The notes beneath the pieces are model-generated. The model saw only the letters and a program-made list of their open reading frames with translations, made no database searches and was not told the origin of the DNA. A stretch of DNA of 64,000 nucleotides from Agapetus fuscipes (Eukaryota > Arthropoda > Insecta > Trichoptera > Glossosomatidae), in assembly GCA_951799405.1 (NCBI GenBank), contig OX637333.1, positions 14,383,960-14,447,959 of the forward strand. The letters are read 5' to 3'. A program made the translations under genes and the position numbers. Position 1 is the first letter of the stretch; each line of letters begins with the position of its first letter. This document shows positions 21,743-34,347 of this stretch, one piece after another.

Positions 21743-23599
21743 CATACATTTTTCAATTAAAGCGATCAAGAGGAGTTCAAGTAATGTTTTATATTCGCAG
21801 TACAGCAGTTCACTTTTCTACCACATTTCCACAATCCATGTACCGCCATATGTAGATAAACTGCACTTGAACCAAATCCCCCAAACATCCCATTCTAATG
21901 AGTACCAGTGCACAAGGTTAACATTATCTTATGAGACAAATAAGTTACGAGAATATACAAGAGAAAAGTCATTACACATAAATCAAACCACCAGAAATGT
22001 AATGACTGATGGGAGATCGATGTGATTTGATATATAGGCCAACTCGGTTATAGTGGGCACGAAGGGACCAACCAATTTTGCTCCTTATAGCAGTTATAAT
22101 TGTGAGTAGGTAAAAAGTATACCTACCTACTAATCTTATTATTTACATCAGGGTATGAAAGCTTCATATTACAATAATAAGAATATGTTTTACTCCTATT
22201 ACGGGGAAACACATTTTTATGTTTTTATGAAATTGGGAAAACCAAACACAGCAGTTAAACAAAAGAATGTCCTAGAGCGATAGCTATCAGGGATCATAAG
22301 CCCTTCTTTTCCGGAAAGTCTGCTGTCGAGCCGACCAGGGTTTTTTTTGTCTTGTTTATATCATTATTTGACTCTTCCAAATTGTTTTGGGTTTTTTATT
22401 TACCTGGGCACATTGAGCTGATCTATATTATTTGGATGTTATATCTATGGAAAGTGTTGATTATGTAGGAGTGAGCAAGCCTTTGATTGGCTGTTATCAA
22501 GTTTGAGTGTGCATTGTTTTCAGAAAAGGGAGATAGAATGTGTTGAAATGGCTGTAGACTTAGTGAGTGATGCCTTATGCAATAATGGTAATCATAATAC
22601 ACTGCTACGCTCCTCACACAACAAAAGGCTTTTAGTCTCTTCCATAATATTATGTTGAGTCACTTGCAATCTCAGTTGTTTACAAAACGATACTGTTATT
22701 CAAATTGAAAGGTTTCAAATAAAACAGGTGAATCAAAAAGTCAGCGTGAATTAATGATATATTTAGAATGGACTATATAAATAAAAACATGGCATTGCAC
22801 AGATGGGTTGCTGGAAAAAACGACTGTTCTGTTATTGGTTGTAAAGGACCGCAGTTCATGCAGTAGACTCCAGGATAATCAGAAGTATGTTGGATGGTGC
22901 CCCTCTGGTGTCCCAGAATACGGCAGACAATGTCGAGGTTGATACAACTTTTTTTGACAATGCCAAATGTGGGAATCTTTTGCATATATACTACCATTTG
23001 GTAATTAGCCCAATACAAAACTTCTCACAGTATCACAATGCCATAAATTTCTACAGCTGTTGTGTAATGACCATTATTTTATAGAATGGAGAGTAACTGA
23101 AAATTCTTATTCATTATTTGAAAATGTGATGTTGGTGCATTTTCACAATTTAGCAAAGATAATTTATTTTCCACATTATGGTCTATGGTCTTCCAAAGTA
23201 TGTGGACATACTTTAATCTGAAACCAACATATTTATTTATCAGAATACTTCAAGTTGTATCCTTTTTTTAATAAGAAAATTCGAAGGCTTTAAAGGAAAA
23301 TAATGCAAGGCCAAAACATTTCTGAATTTGGTCCTTTTTTGCAGGCGAGCAAGCGTCAGTCTAGTATGGAACTGCCGTCATTAGCAACCAATAAAAAAAT
23401 ATTTGTATGGTCGTCAAAAAAGTATTGTATACCATTGCACATAATTAGCCTTTGCAACATTTGTGCTGTCTATTACGACATTCGGTTAGCACTTATGTGA
23501 CAATGGCCCTCATTACTTGACAGTGGCATATTTTCTATTCAATGTCATTTTTCTGAACTTCATGCTTTACACACATTTTTCTAAAAATTATTGTTTTTC
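21743..23599. other. No gene seen (eRF1 intron/3' region)
   Basis: AT-rich sequence with no recognisable repeat family or exon. Confidence 0.4.
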
Positions 23600-23790
23600 C
23601 TTGACACATTGGTAAGAGGCTGACCACACATACTGTAAAATTTAGTTCCTTTTTACCCTTGTATCAAGGTTAAAGCAGCAGTTTCAAGGTTAAAGTTCAT
23701 TTGAGGTTTGGGTTTCCTTTTACGCATGCAGCATGTGCAAGGGCATGAAGTATGAATCTTAAATTTTGATAGATTTTTGCAACTTAGTTT
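23600..23790 (+). mobile_element. Diverged S3 retroposon
   Basis: An S3-like start (CCTTGACACATTGGTAAGAG) and end (TTTTTGCAACTTAG) with internal losses. Confidence 0.5.
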
Positions 23791-23967
23791 TAACTTCAAG
23801 TAAAATCCATTATGTCTATTCTTCAAGTAAATAAATTTGAAAATCAGAAATAGTTTTCGGTGAATATCTTTGAAAAAAAACCAAGTGCATTTAATCACTG
23901 TTATTTCATATTTATCATTTATAATTTGAAACTGGGATTGGCAAGCGTGTAAGCGACGGCGGGGCGT

Positions 23968-24047
23968 TTAGTAGTCGTCGAGATCAACATCATCTAATGG
24001 CTCGTCGAGTTGAAACGATTGAAAATCCACTTTGTAACGGAGAATGC
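23968..24047 (-). CDS. eRF1: eRF1 alternative terminal exon, proximal (short-gene form)
   Basis: Minus-strand exon with acceptor CTCTCAG before G24047. Two bases complete the shared glycine codon, then 25 codons end at TAA 23968-23970. The peptide starts ILRYKVDFQSFQLDEPLDDV and ends DLDDY, so it closely parallels the distal exon while differing mainly in the acidic linker. Both encode the end of eRF1 domain 3. Splicing from 26245 to here removes 2,197 bp, and splicing to 18633 removes 7,611 bp. The two probably arose by exon duplication. Choice between them would be made by alternative polyadenylation and splicing (inferred). Confidence 0.85.
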
Positions 24048-24459
24048 CTGAGAGATGTCAACGAGATATATACCATACAGAAAACAACATGCAGTAGGTA
24101 TATTAATAAAATAATCGTGCATATTAAAACCCAAATAAAGACACAAATTAATTAGTATTGGTGATGTATACAAAAATAAATAGATAAAACAAGTAGGTAT
24201 ATGTATTGTTTATGGTTAGTGTTGCCATATTTCCCCAAGTACAGTCGACGGCACCAAGAAGCAGTTCATCCCGATTCACATAACAGACAGAGTGATTGGG
24301 CGGCACAAGGGAAAAACAGAGAAAAACATATATTAATATTGCAGTTATTCATTGTATTATGTTAGTGAGAAGATTCCCATAATAATCCCAAGATGCTAAA
24401 TTTCCATCACAGGGCTCAAACTGAGGAGCAATGAGATGATATAATCAATTACAAAGAAC

Positions 24460-24730
24460 TAGTTGATAGAATGCTTGGGTTAAATGCCAGAGAGCTATGG
24501 TTTAATCCTCCCCAAAGGTTTCAGAAATGATTTTCAGTCGTGTTTACTTCAAACCCAAAATCAAAATAACTGCAAGGTTAACTCTGAGCTTTCACAAGAA
24601 ATGGGAACCTGCCCCCTCGGCAGCAGCCAATCCCTATTTCAAGCAAAGTGGTTGGCGTAAGGGCAGTCCCGTTACATGTGAAAATAACGCAACCCCAGGG
24701 GGACAATGTGGCAAGAATTTACACTAGCAA
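24460..24730 (+). mobile_element. Diverged S2 SINE
   Basis: A degraded head and a recognisable body (ACTTCAAACCCAAAATCAAA, then the CTCGGCAGC block). Confidence 0.5.
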
Positions 24731-25209
24731 GGAGAGTTTTCATTTATTGTGTAGAACTTGCTTTCGCCACAATGTTGGGGTTGAAAAAAACCCCAAAACG
24801 CGTAATCGTTTCAGATACCCTTGGTAGGGATCAAATCTTAGCCTTCTGGTTTTGACCGCAAGAATTCTTCCAACTAGGCTTTGAACTGGACATTACTTAG
24901 TACAAATATCATTAAATATACACATAATAGTATTACATGCCAAGTTCAGATAATGATTACCCAATATTAAGCTTAAAGAGAGGTTCTCAGTTGAAGCCCT
25001 TTGAGATGCTATCCTACTTAAACATTCCTTAGGCTTTACTAGCTCTTACATTGGTGAAATCCATTTCAATAACAATACTAACAGACAACTAAGGCGAGTA
25101 TTATAAGTATTAAACATACTGGTTTACACTCAAATGTTGTGGGGAGTAAAAATGTATGTTTGCTTTGCAATTTACGGTCACTGGAGGCGCTGTTAGATAT
25201 AAATAAATT

Positions 25210-25435
25210 TTAGGATTATTTATTAGGTGAGCACCCTTTTGTGTGTGGATCACACGTCAACAGCCCTGTAAGGCTGGATGGACCTTGAGTGACCGATCTT
25301 TGGTAAAGGTATTTGAATTTTTCAACTCAACACACAGCATATTTTTTAAATGAAATAATTTTATGCTCTCCCGAGAATAAAAGCCACAACCTTCCGATTG
25401 TGAGTCCATAGTGTTAAATAGATAACAGACCAGTA
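25210..25435 (-). mobile_element. S1 SINE fragment
   Basis: The reverse S1 tail (TTAGGTGAGCACCC..) and body, lacking the middle block. The head is degraded near 25380-25435. Confidence 0.5.
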
Positions 25436-25589
25436 CAGAAGATTGAACAGCGCCTTCAGTGAGCTTTGGCAATGCAAGCTTACATACATCTTTGTTTACT
25501 CCCACATGTGAGCTTACTAGATTTTTAATACTCGGAGTAAAAGTCATCATCAGTGAGACGAACACGCCAACATTTTGGTTCCTTCCAAA

Positions 25590-25800
25590 AATGTCAGGAG
25601 GAAGATTGATAAGAAGAATCTTAGATGGTGCTCCCTCCTGTGTCAGACCAATCGGACGTCTCAGGATACAGTGGGCAGATCATGTCAAGGCCGGAGCCAG
25701 TCCTGGGAGTAAGAGGACCATGGAGGGAAGCAGGACAAGACAGAGAGTCGGGAAGGATTGTAGTGTGGGAGACCCCATTGTGTTGGAACTTTTTCATTAG
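25590..25800 (+). pseudogene. LINE or transposon C-terminal fragment
   Basis: The frame reads RRLIRRILDGAPSCVRPIGR, then LRIQWADHVKAGA and a degraded KRTMEGSRTRQRV, stopping at 25798-25800. It resembles the common GRPRxRWxDQV tail of LINE-encoded proteins. No reverse transcriptase precedes it. Confidence 0.45.
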
Positions 25801-26244
25801 TTAGAAAGAGAACAATCATACTCCAAGTGTTGACACTTTGTTAAGACCCAAAAGATTGTGTTGTTAATTTATTTTTCTGCATTGATGGCGTTACTAAAAT
25901 GTCTTTACTGTGCGGAAAACGTGCACACACATTGCAATTATTATGGTCAGTGAATTTGTCACTTTTGTAAACAAAATGGCATTATTATAAAATATAGCAG
26001 CAGGTGTAATTACAAGATGGAGAATGCAAGAACACATAGGATTTCACATGATTATTTAGGGTTGTCTCCTAGTATCTTACAATGCCATTAACTAGTGTCA
26101 ATGAAATAAAACACTAAAGACATTTTGGTTCCTCAGAGAAGGGTCGCACTTGGTTTAGGATTGTACTGTTAATAATGAGAGTATTGTTTGTGAATACTGG
26201 GTCTGCAGCAAGTTACTAGTGTTAGATGTTTGTGTGAGACTGAC

Positions 26245-26392
26245 CTCCGATGCCCCCGAAGCCCCTGACAAACTGGCTGCCCTCTTGGCTCTTGTCTGAG
26301 ATGATTTCCAGCGTGGTGCCGAAGGACTTGTAGTTGTTGGCCAGCCACTCCAGCAGCGGCTGGCACTCTACCAGCTCCAGCTCCACCCCACT
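26245..26392 (-). CDS. eRF1: eRF1 shared penultimate exon (domain 3)
   Basis: Minus-strand exon of 148 bp: acceptor TTCCAG before A26392, donor GTCAGT from 26244. It encodes 49 residues plus one base: [20 protein letters not shown], then [20 protein letters not shown] and FVRGFGGIG. This is the highly conserved C-terminal domain of eRF1, and the [20 protein letters not shown] block is diagnostic. It joins in phase (0) to the exon at 57065-57158 and in phase (1) to either terminal exon. Its GC content is well above the intron sequence around it. The stop-codon-reading domain and the GGQ motif would lie outside the window. Confidence 0.92.
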
Positions 26393-26869
26393 CTGGAACA
26401 TAAATAGCAAATACGTTGACAAAATAACAACATTCAAAAGCGAGAATGTGTCAGCGTATCAGGTAGCACAATCAACAAAAGTCATGCTCTCTATCCCTCT
26501 CAGTCCATGGGTTTGCATGATGATGATGAGTTGATGACTTCCTCTGAGCGTCGTTTTGTGATGTAGGGCACTTGTACAAATGAGGCCAGAAATTCATTGT
26601 CTTCAGTGCACTTGGGAACTATAAATAAACTAGGGGCGTTGCCCCTGGCTGCTATGCAGCCCAACCCCTTATCATTTGGGAAATGTTTATATTGCGCATA
26701 GTTTCCTCGCGTCAAACTTTGTAGTATTAAAAAACATGTAAAATAAAAACATGCAGTTTTTGTAAAAGAAAATTTCGATTTGTTAGGCTATGATAAAATG
26801 AATTTCTAAAAACCGCCATTACAAAAGAATACTGGGAATATTCCGCACTGTAAACGGTTATACATTAAG

Positions 26870-27435
26870 AGGGCGCCTTCCAAATATGCCTTTGAGTTTT
26901 GACCTCTAATTGCTTCGGTTCCCGCGCGCTGCGGCGCGCGCATCGACTCTACCGCTCCGTGCACGCGCGATCACTCAAACTCAGATAAATCATAACATAA
27001 ATGGAAGTGTTCATTTTTGATAATCATTATGGCTTATATTTTGCATTTTTATATACCTCATACATTTGAGGAATATGGATGTAGAATATAAGGTTAAAGG
27101 TGTACATACTGCGTGTGATGCCTGCATACATTTTTTTACAGAGATAAATTTCATTTTTGTAAACTGTTACATACCTATTGTAAAAATTAAAGTTGGATTA
27201 TACCGGTGGCATTTCAGTTCGGGCCATTGAGATGTGAATTACATGCAAACAGTAAACTCAACGTGATAAAATATATACTGTACGGCTGTATAACCAAATA
27301 ATATTTCCATTTTTATTTATAATAAATTTACAGAATGATTTATTCGGTAAGCATTGTTTTTGTTTCTATCATAGCTCAAGTGTTCTATCAGTAGACAGGC
27401 CGTTCAATTTATTAGAATATAGGGCAATATCTAAA
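26870..27435. other. GC-rich patch in otherwise AT-rich sequence
   Basis: About 26920-26985 is strongly GC-rich with CGCGCGCTGCGGCGCGCG. The rest is AT-rich. No gene or repeat family was recognised. Confidence 0.4.
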
Positions 27436-28740
27436 TAAGAATCTAAGTTGCATAGATATAGTACATTTAGGAACTTATATAACATGCATTTGTACAAGTA
27501 GACACGTATAAGTTCGTGCTTACACATGCCGCAAATGGACCTACCTAGTAGTTAACAAAAGCACCAAATCCTTATTTAGACCTGTAGCATACATAGTAAA
27601 AATATCCATGATCATCGCCGATATTTGTTAAAAATGGTACCTACTGAAAGAAGAAGAAGAATTCCTTGTTACGTTTTGCAAAAGTTTTATTATCGAAACA
27701 ACGATCGCATGCGAGAACGAATTTACTCTAATCTATTATATTTTTCTTCTCTTCAGAGAAGTACCTTTTAAGTAAAAAAAAACATACGTGTAAACTAAAC
27801 AACAACGTTTAAAAAAACAAGGAAACTGGAACGCTAACTAGGAACGCTATTTAAGTTTTCATACATTTGCGGGTAAAGGTACGTCAAAAGTATATATTAT
27901 AAAGTAAATACTTGGCGCACGTGGCAAATCTATTCGAATCGAATATGTTTGTCTCTTTTCAACTCGAAGCGCTACCCGGCGCAAAATGTCAAGCGGTGCC
28001 GTGCGATATAAACGGCAAACATGTTTGCCTAACCAAATTACATTTTTCGGAAAGTAAAGGATCCAAATCAATGAAAATTTTAACACTATTATTCATACAC
28101 ATCAGACTTTTTTACTGCCATTATAATAAAGAGTTGCAATCGCTTGACAGCACGATTCTGAAAAGTTTGCTCGATAAAAAAAACACGAAAAACTCTAATT
28201 TTTCACTTTTTACTTGATTTTTTTCTTGTTTTCTGACATTTTAAAGCATAACATTACTTTTTTTCACGGGACACACGAAGAGCTAAATGCAATAGGTAAA
28301 ATAAATGTGATAATAAAGACTTCGACAAAACAAAACATCTCAAGTTTGGAATAAAAAAGGGTGAATGCTTTAGTAATGTGGCATTCCACAATTTTTAAAT
28401 AAAAAAACCCTGAATGTATTTTCAATTGTTTTGTCTTAATATCTGCACAAATGGTTTTTTATATTTGTTATTAGTACTATCTTTCAGACGGGCAAATACA
28501 ATGTAAGGCGTTAATCAAATTTCATCCAAATTTGAATCTTAGTTGCAAAGATAATTATTTTACATTTGAAAACTCCTATAACATGCATTTCCACAAGCAG
28601 ACATGTATAAGGACAACATAAAAACCCAATCTCAAAATAACATAAGCTCTGCAACTCTTGCCGACCTTCCCTAGAACAGGGGTGACATTCGTAAAGTGAA
28701 CTATTATTTACAGTATGGGTGGTCAGCCTCATACCAACCT
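27436..28740 (-). mobile_element. Two S3 copies flanking unannotated AT-rich DNA
   Basis: A truncated S3 in reverse at 27436-27545 and a fuller reverse S3 at 28540-28736. The DNA between them (27546-28539) shows no recognisable feature. Confidence 0.55.
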
Positions 28741-29139
28741 TTTATACAAATTAAAATATTTTTGAGAATAAAGCCTACGTTGCACGGTATGCTACGAGCC
28801 GTACCTGATTGTCATAATATTATACTCGTATCATTGAACTGACTGCTTGACATCAGCAATAATAATAATTCCGTTGTCCGTAGCGTAGGGCTTGCGTGAA
28901 TTATAATATGTATCTCACTGGAGCAGCCTCGACCTCGAGTATATAATAATTATAAACTCCCTTCGATTGCGTAAATCGAAAATGAATGAAATATACGACG
29001 GCACGTCTTGATTTTGTTTTATTTTTTTTTCGATTTAGACAATCGAGATAAGTTTACACAAGTTACACTCGGGGTACTGCTGCCATGATCTATGGTAACT
29101 GAAGCTTCAAGAGTTGGGAAGTTTTGACCGTGATCTGCG

Positions 29140-29690
29140 TGATACACACAAAAACAGCGCTCACCAAATAAATCATCCTATTATTATATCTGCTATGAGC
29201 ATTTTCAGCGCCATTATGTAAATACATTTTTGTATTTTAAAAAAGTAATCACGTTCATTTATGCATCCGTGTATAGTTCAATAATGCAAAAAAAAACATG
29301 GGAATGATCAAGCAACATTGGGCGCGGACAGTACTTGGATGGGTGACCGCTCACGTACACCGCGCGTCGTTGGCATCTTGGACCGGTCCGTAGTCCGTAG
29401 TGGAAACACTTCGAACTCGTAAATGGAAGGTTGTGGATTCGGATCTCGGCGGAGCACAAAAATATACCATTTATATTTCGAATGTGCTCTCGCTGAGTTG
29501 AAAAATTCATAAACCTTTACCAAAGACCGGTCACTGAAAGGTCCATCCAACCTTACAACAACTGGGTCTTGCTTGAGAATTGGCGCTTTCTACAGTGACG
29601 ACCAAGCTCGCAGAGGGCTCTTGAGGTGTGATACACACAAAAACAGCGCTCACCAAATAAATCATCCTAATATTATTATATTATATTATT
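29140..29690 (+). mobile_element. S1 SINE with partial 5S head, and an S1 tail fragment
   Basis: 29312-29380 is the 3' half of the 5S-like head (GCAACATTGGGCGCGGACAG). The tRNA-like part, body and (ATT)n tail follow to about 29690. An isolated S1 tail lies at 29140-29185. Confidence 0.65.
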
Positions 29691-30510
29691 ATTATCATAT
29701 GGAAGTAGAAAAATTTACCTTTTTTTTTCTAAACAATCTTCGATTACTTTTTTTATTATAGTATTTTTGTTTTCGTACTCCCATATTTTCTAAAAAAAAA
29801 AACGAAAGACATTTTTGATTAATTGACACACATTTATTTACAAATAATATTTTACGTGAAGAAAATATTTTTATATACTAATCGGGTTTTTTTATTTGAA
29901 GCCTGTATTCTTTTTTCTGCGCGCTAGAATTCATGCGGAGCGAACAGACGTCCTCTCGCCTTCACAGTTTGCTCCAGACTGGCGGGAACGCCGAGCAAAC
30001 CACTGCGTTTTTCTGTCAAATTGTTTCCCTACAAAATTAGTATGGGATTTTTGAAGCTGTTTTGTTTATTTTATTTTGTACAATTTACATGCATTATTAC
30101 GAAAAAAAAATGCGATCAATTTTGAGTTTGATTAATAAACTTACCATTTATACATATTTTTTGTATCCTTCCATTCAAAAAATTCAAGTTATTCATTGAA
30201 CCCAGATAGCATTATTTCGTAATATTTCATTAGTTTGTGTTCATTTTGACAGAATTCAAATAACTTCTATCATTTTTGGAAACGGTCAATCTGTAGTTTA
30301 TACATTTCTTTATTGTATTCTGACAGTAAAAGATTTAAAAAAAAAAGTAAACATTATGGACATTTAAAACCCGGAACACCGTTTTGGACGTATTCGCTCT
30401 ATGGGGTCTTAATATATACATCGATAGTGTATGCAAATATTGAAAATTGTTTTCTGTTTTAGTAAATATTTTTTTATTGATTTAAAAAATGTAATTTGTC
30501 ATGTATGTTC
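29691..30510. other. No feature seen
   Basis: AT-rich intronic sequence without recognisable repeats. Confidence 0.4.
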
Positions 30511-30755
30511 CTTGACTTATAGGTTGGTATGCGGCTGACCACCCATACTGTAAAAAATGGTTCACTTTGCCAAAGTCACCCCTGTTTCAGGGAAGATCTG
30601 CAAGAGTTGCAGGGCTTATGTTCATTTGAGATTGTGTTTTTATGTTGTAAGTACACATGCAGCATGTGTAATCGCGAACTTATACATGTGTGCTTGTTTG
30701 AATGCATTTAATATGAATCTCAAACGTAATATATCTTTGCAACTCAAATTATAGA
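30511..30755 (+). mobile_element. S3 retroposon, near full length
   Basis: This runs from CCTTGACTTATAGGTTGGTA to TTTGCAACTCAAATTATAG. It is about 245 bp, the usual size of the family. Confidence 0.75.
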
Positions 30756-30758
30756 TTA

Positions 30759-32802
30759 TCTATACCTATAAAACCAAAAAAGCATTCGTTGGTAATGCGA
30801 TCAAATGGTGAAGGACTCTACGGTTTTGGCTGTCTTTCGTTTCAGAATAAAGTGCGTAATCTGAGAAGGGTTATAGCGTACAAAAAAGTTGATAAAATAA
30901 CGCAAAACTTGACAAACTGAAATTTTTTGGTTTATCGGGACAAAAAAAATGTTTAATTTTTAAGATTTATATTTCTTGTAAAAATTGTTTATGAAATAAA
31001 AAAAAAAAAAAAAAAAAATGTTTAAATTTGTGAAATACTTAAAGTCGTTTTTATACGGGAATTGGTCATTTCCAACTTCATCTAATTGACAGATTTTTGT
31101 TCCATATTCAAATTTCATTAAATGTGTTCGGTTTGAAATATTGTGAGAGGTTGAACAAAATCAAATTAATAAAATAAACTGGTAGGTACAAAATTTGAAA
31201 ATGGAATAAAAAATCATATTATTCATCAACAGCCTTTACCAAACAGAACTCTTTTTTAAAAAATGGAATCTAGCTTTTCAACTGTCAAAGTCATGAAAAG
31301 CGTTCAAGGTTAAATAAATAAGTCTTTAATCTCAGTTACAAATATATGCACACATTTAAGGTTCATATTGAATGGATGCCCAAAAGGAAACACATGTTAG
31401 TTTGTGCATACACATAATGCATGTATATTTTCAAAATAAGACCCAACTGCAAATCCCAAATAACAACGGTGCAATTAATGCTGACTTAACTTTAAACAGG
31501 CAGAAGTGAAACAATTTGTACACCAACTTACAAGTCGAGGATTTATAATCTAAGTTCCATAAAAACATATGGTGGCTCTTTCAACATTTCTTAGATCCGT
31601 CTAATCTAATCTAAGTTGAAAAGATATGTTACATTGGAGATTCACATTACATGCATTCTCACAACCAGACACGTAAAGTTCGCGCTTGCACATGCCTCAT
31701 GTGAACCTACAACATAAAAACCAAATTTCAAATGGGCATACACCCTGCAACTCTTGCCATCCTTCCCTGAAACAGGGGTGACATTGGCAAAGTGAACCAT
31801 TTTCACAGCATGGGTGGTCAGCCGCATACCAACCTATAAGTCAAGGAACATACACGACAAATTACATTTCAAAACATAATCTAAGTTGCAAAGATATATT
31901 GTCATTTTAGACTCATATTAAATACATGCCCAAAAGTAAGCACATTGTAAGTACATGCTTACACATGCTGCATGTGTACATAAACTTTGAAACTCCTGCC
32001 ACTTTCGCTGAAACCGGGGGGGCATTGGCAAAAGTGAACCAAGTTTTACTACATACTCGATCTTCTTACTTAATATTCAATTTTCTATATGAAAACTTGA
32101 GCTCGAATCGTCCATACGAGGTAACAAATCAAAGCTAACATGAAGAATTTTTTTTTTTTTTTTTTTCATCAATAGATCGTGAAAAAAGGAATTATTTTTT
32201 TCTGAATATAAGTGGCAAAGGTATTGGGGATTCACAAAATATGCATTCTCACAAGCACACATGTATAATTTCGCGCTAACACATGCCGCATGTGGACCTA
32301 CAATTTAAAAACCCAATCTCAAATGAACATAAACCCTGCAACTCTTGCCGTCCTTCCCTGAAACAGGGGTGACATTGGCAAAGTGAACCATTTTTTACAG
32401 TATGGGTGGTCAGCCGCATACCAACCTATAAGTTAAGGAGCATAAACACAATGATCTAAATCTAAGTTGCAAAGATATGTATCATTTAAGATTCACATTG
32501 AATGCATTCCCACAAGCAGACATGCATAATTTCACACTAACGCGCATGTGGACCTAAAATATAAAAACCTAATCCGAAATGAACATAAGCCCAATAACTC
32601 TTGCCGACCTTCCCTGAAACAGGTGTGCCATTGGCAAAGTGATTTTCGGCAGCATGGGTGGTCAGCCGCAAACCAACCTATAAGTCAAGGAACATACACA
32701 ATAAATTATGTTTTTAAAATCAATAAACAATAATATGGACATCCAAAACAATGATCTACCCTTAATTATCTTATTGATTTAATTTCTTCTAATATCAATC
32801 AA
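30759..32802 (+). mobile_element. Helitron HelB copy 1, 3'-truncated, loaded with S3 copies
   Basis: It starts TCTATACCTATAAAACC after an A, the expected Helitron 5' end, and matches the other HelB copies (minus-strand 37368-41460; plus-strand 42041-44504). Inside are S3-type units in reverse at 31325-31540, 31604-31850, 31870-32060, 32205-32440 and 32456-32694. A short insert ending in 21 A's (about 30907-31018) is absent from the other copies. The copy is cut at 32802 by another Helitron end. Confidence 0.55.
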
Positions 32803-33577
32803 CTAGCAGTACCCGGCGTGTTTCACTACGCCATTTGGGCATGTGGTATCAATTTTTTTCTACAGATAAAAGAGGAAACAACAGGATCAAAAAAAAAAGT
32901 GTGCTAATCGGAATCAAGCTTCACACAATTTATCTCTAGGTTAATCTTCACGTTTTCTAAAAAAAAAGGTCTAGGTACAACTGTTAAGCAGCAGAGCCAA
33001 GCATAGGGAAAATCGATTGCGGTGCTCCATTTATATTTAAGATAAAAAAATCGGCTATGTAACGTCACTCATCTAATCTATTCTAAGTTGCATGGATATA
33101 ATTGTTACATTTGGAATTCACATTAAGTGCATGCCCACAAGCAGACACGTATAAGTTCACACTTGCACATTCTGCGTGTGAACCTACAACATAAAAACCC
33201 AAATCTCAAATGAACATACACCCTGCAACTCTTTGCTGACCTTCCCTGAAACAGGGGTGACATTGGCAGAGTGAACCATTTTCTATTTATAGTTGGTCAG
33301 ATGCATATTGACCTATACTAATCTAATCTAATCTAATCTAAGCTGCAAAGATATATATCATTTAAGATTTATACTAAATGCATTCCCACAAGCAGATATG
33401 TATAATTTCGCGCTAACACATGCCGCATGTGGACCTACAATATAAAAACCCAATCTCAAATGAACATAAGCCTTGCAACTCTTGCCGTCCTTCCCTGAAA
33501 CAGGGGTGACATTGGCAAAGTGAACCAATTTTTATATGATGGGTGGTCAGCCGCATAACAACCTATAAGTCAAGGAA

Positions 33578-34347
33578 CGAGAAAAGAATATAAAGAAAAG
33601 AATATAAACAATACATTAAATTTTATAATCATACAATTAAAGAACTAATCTATAAAATTCACTATACTCTTTGAGCAAAGTGAAGAAATAAATGTATTCC
33701 AAACAATCAGGAATATTTTTCAATGTAACCGCACTGTGAAATGTATGCAGTTGGGGAAAATGCTTCATACAATATGATGCACTTAAGTGTTTTTTCAACT
33801 ATCTCCATGAAAGTGTTTAATTTATGTTGAATTTTTGACTCCCTGTCCTGTCTTTATCCCGGCCAAGTGAATTCACATTTTTTCCCCACATTTAAAATGT
33901 GCTCTATCCATTATTTCAATAAGTGAAAGTTTTAGGTAGTGCACACGGAACATTTTCTATTGACAACAAAATTGTAAGTCGCACGGCCGGGTTAGGTAAA
34001 AGGCAAACATTTTGTTTATCTTGGTTGCTTTGGACCATTGTCACATAGAAGAAAGACGTTTAACCGCCGAGAAAAAAACGATCTTTAAATTTGTGGTGAG
34101 TATATAATTTTACAGAAATGCGTTTTTTGAAAAAACAACTATATTATGTATATTTTAATTAAAAGTATGTTTCAATAAAAGGTTTTCATAATAATAATAT
34201 ATTTCAATATGGTCTTCTAGTTGTGACCTACGAACTTTTGTTTATCGTATTTTTTATAAGTGCGGGATATAAAAGCTTTCTTACATTTCTAAAATTCAAC
34301 TTGGAATACTTGAATAACATTTTTTAATTTGGAACTTTTGTCTAGGC
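33578..34347. other. No feature seen
   Basis: AT-rich sequence; no exon or repeat recognised. Confidence 0.35.

Larger units (their letters stand above)
18634..23967 (-). other. eRF1 intron / proximal 3' region between alternative last exons
   Basis: For the distal isoform this is intronic. Its 3' part (from 23967 downward) would hold the 3' UTR of the proximal isoform. It contains a palindromic hammerhead-like motif block (19145-19305), a TTAA MITE (20531-20969), an S1 fragment (about 21040-21150) and S3 copies (21509-21742 and 23600-23790). No other exon was seen. Confidence 0.55.
24048..26244 (-). other. eRF1 intron between shared exon and proximal last exon
   Basis: This contains an S2 copy (24460-24730), S1 remnants (25210-25435), a LINE C-terminal fragment (25590-25800) and AT-rich filler. 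No further exon was seen. Confidence 0.6.

Noticed and set aside
26169..26437. Frames overlapping the eRF1 penultimate exon
   Set aside because: One is the exon read through its splice sites and the other an out-of-frame shadow; exon borders are set by splice sites and homology.
31325..33577. CRISPR-like regularly spaced repeats
   Set aside because: Repeats are ~245-bp retroposons in a eukaryotic intron; no short repeat/spacer pattern or cas genes.
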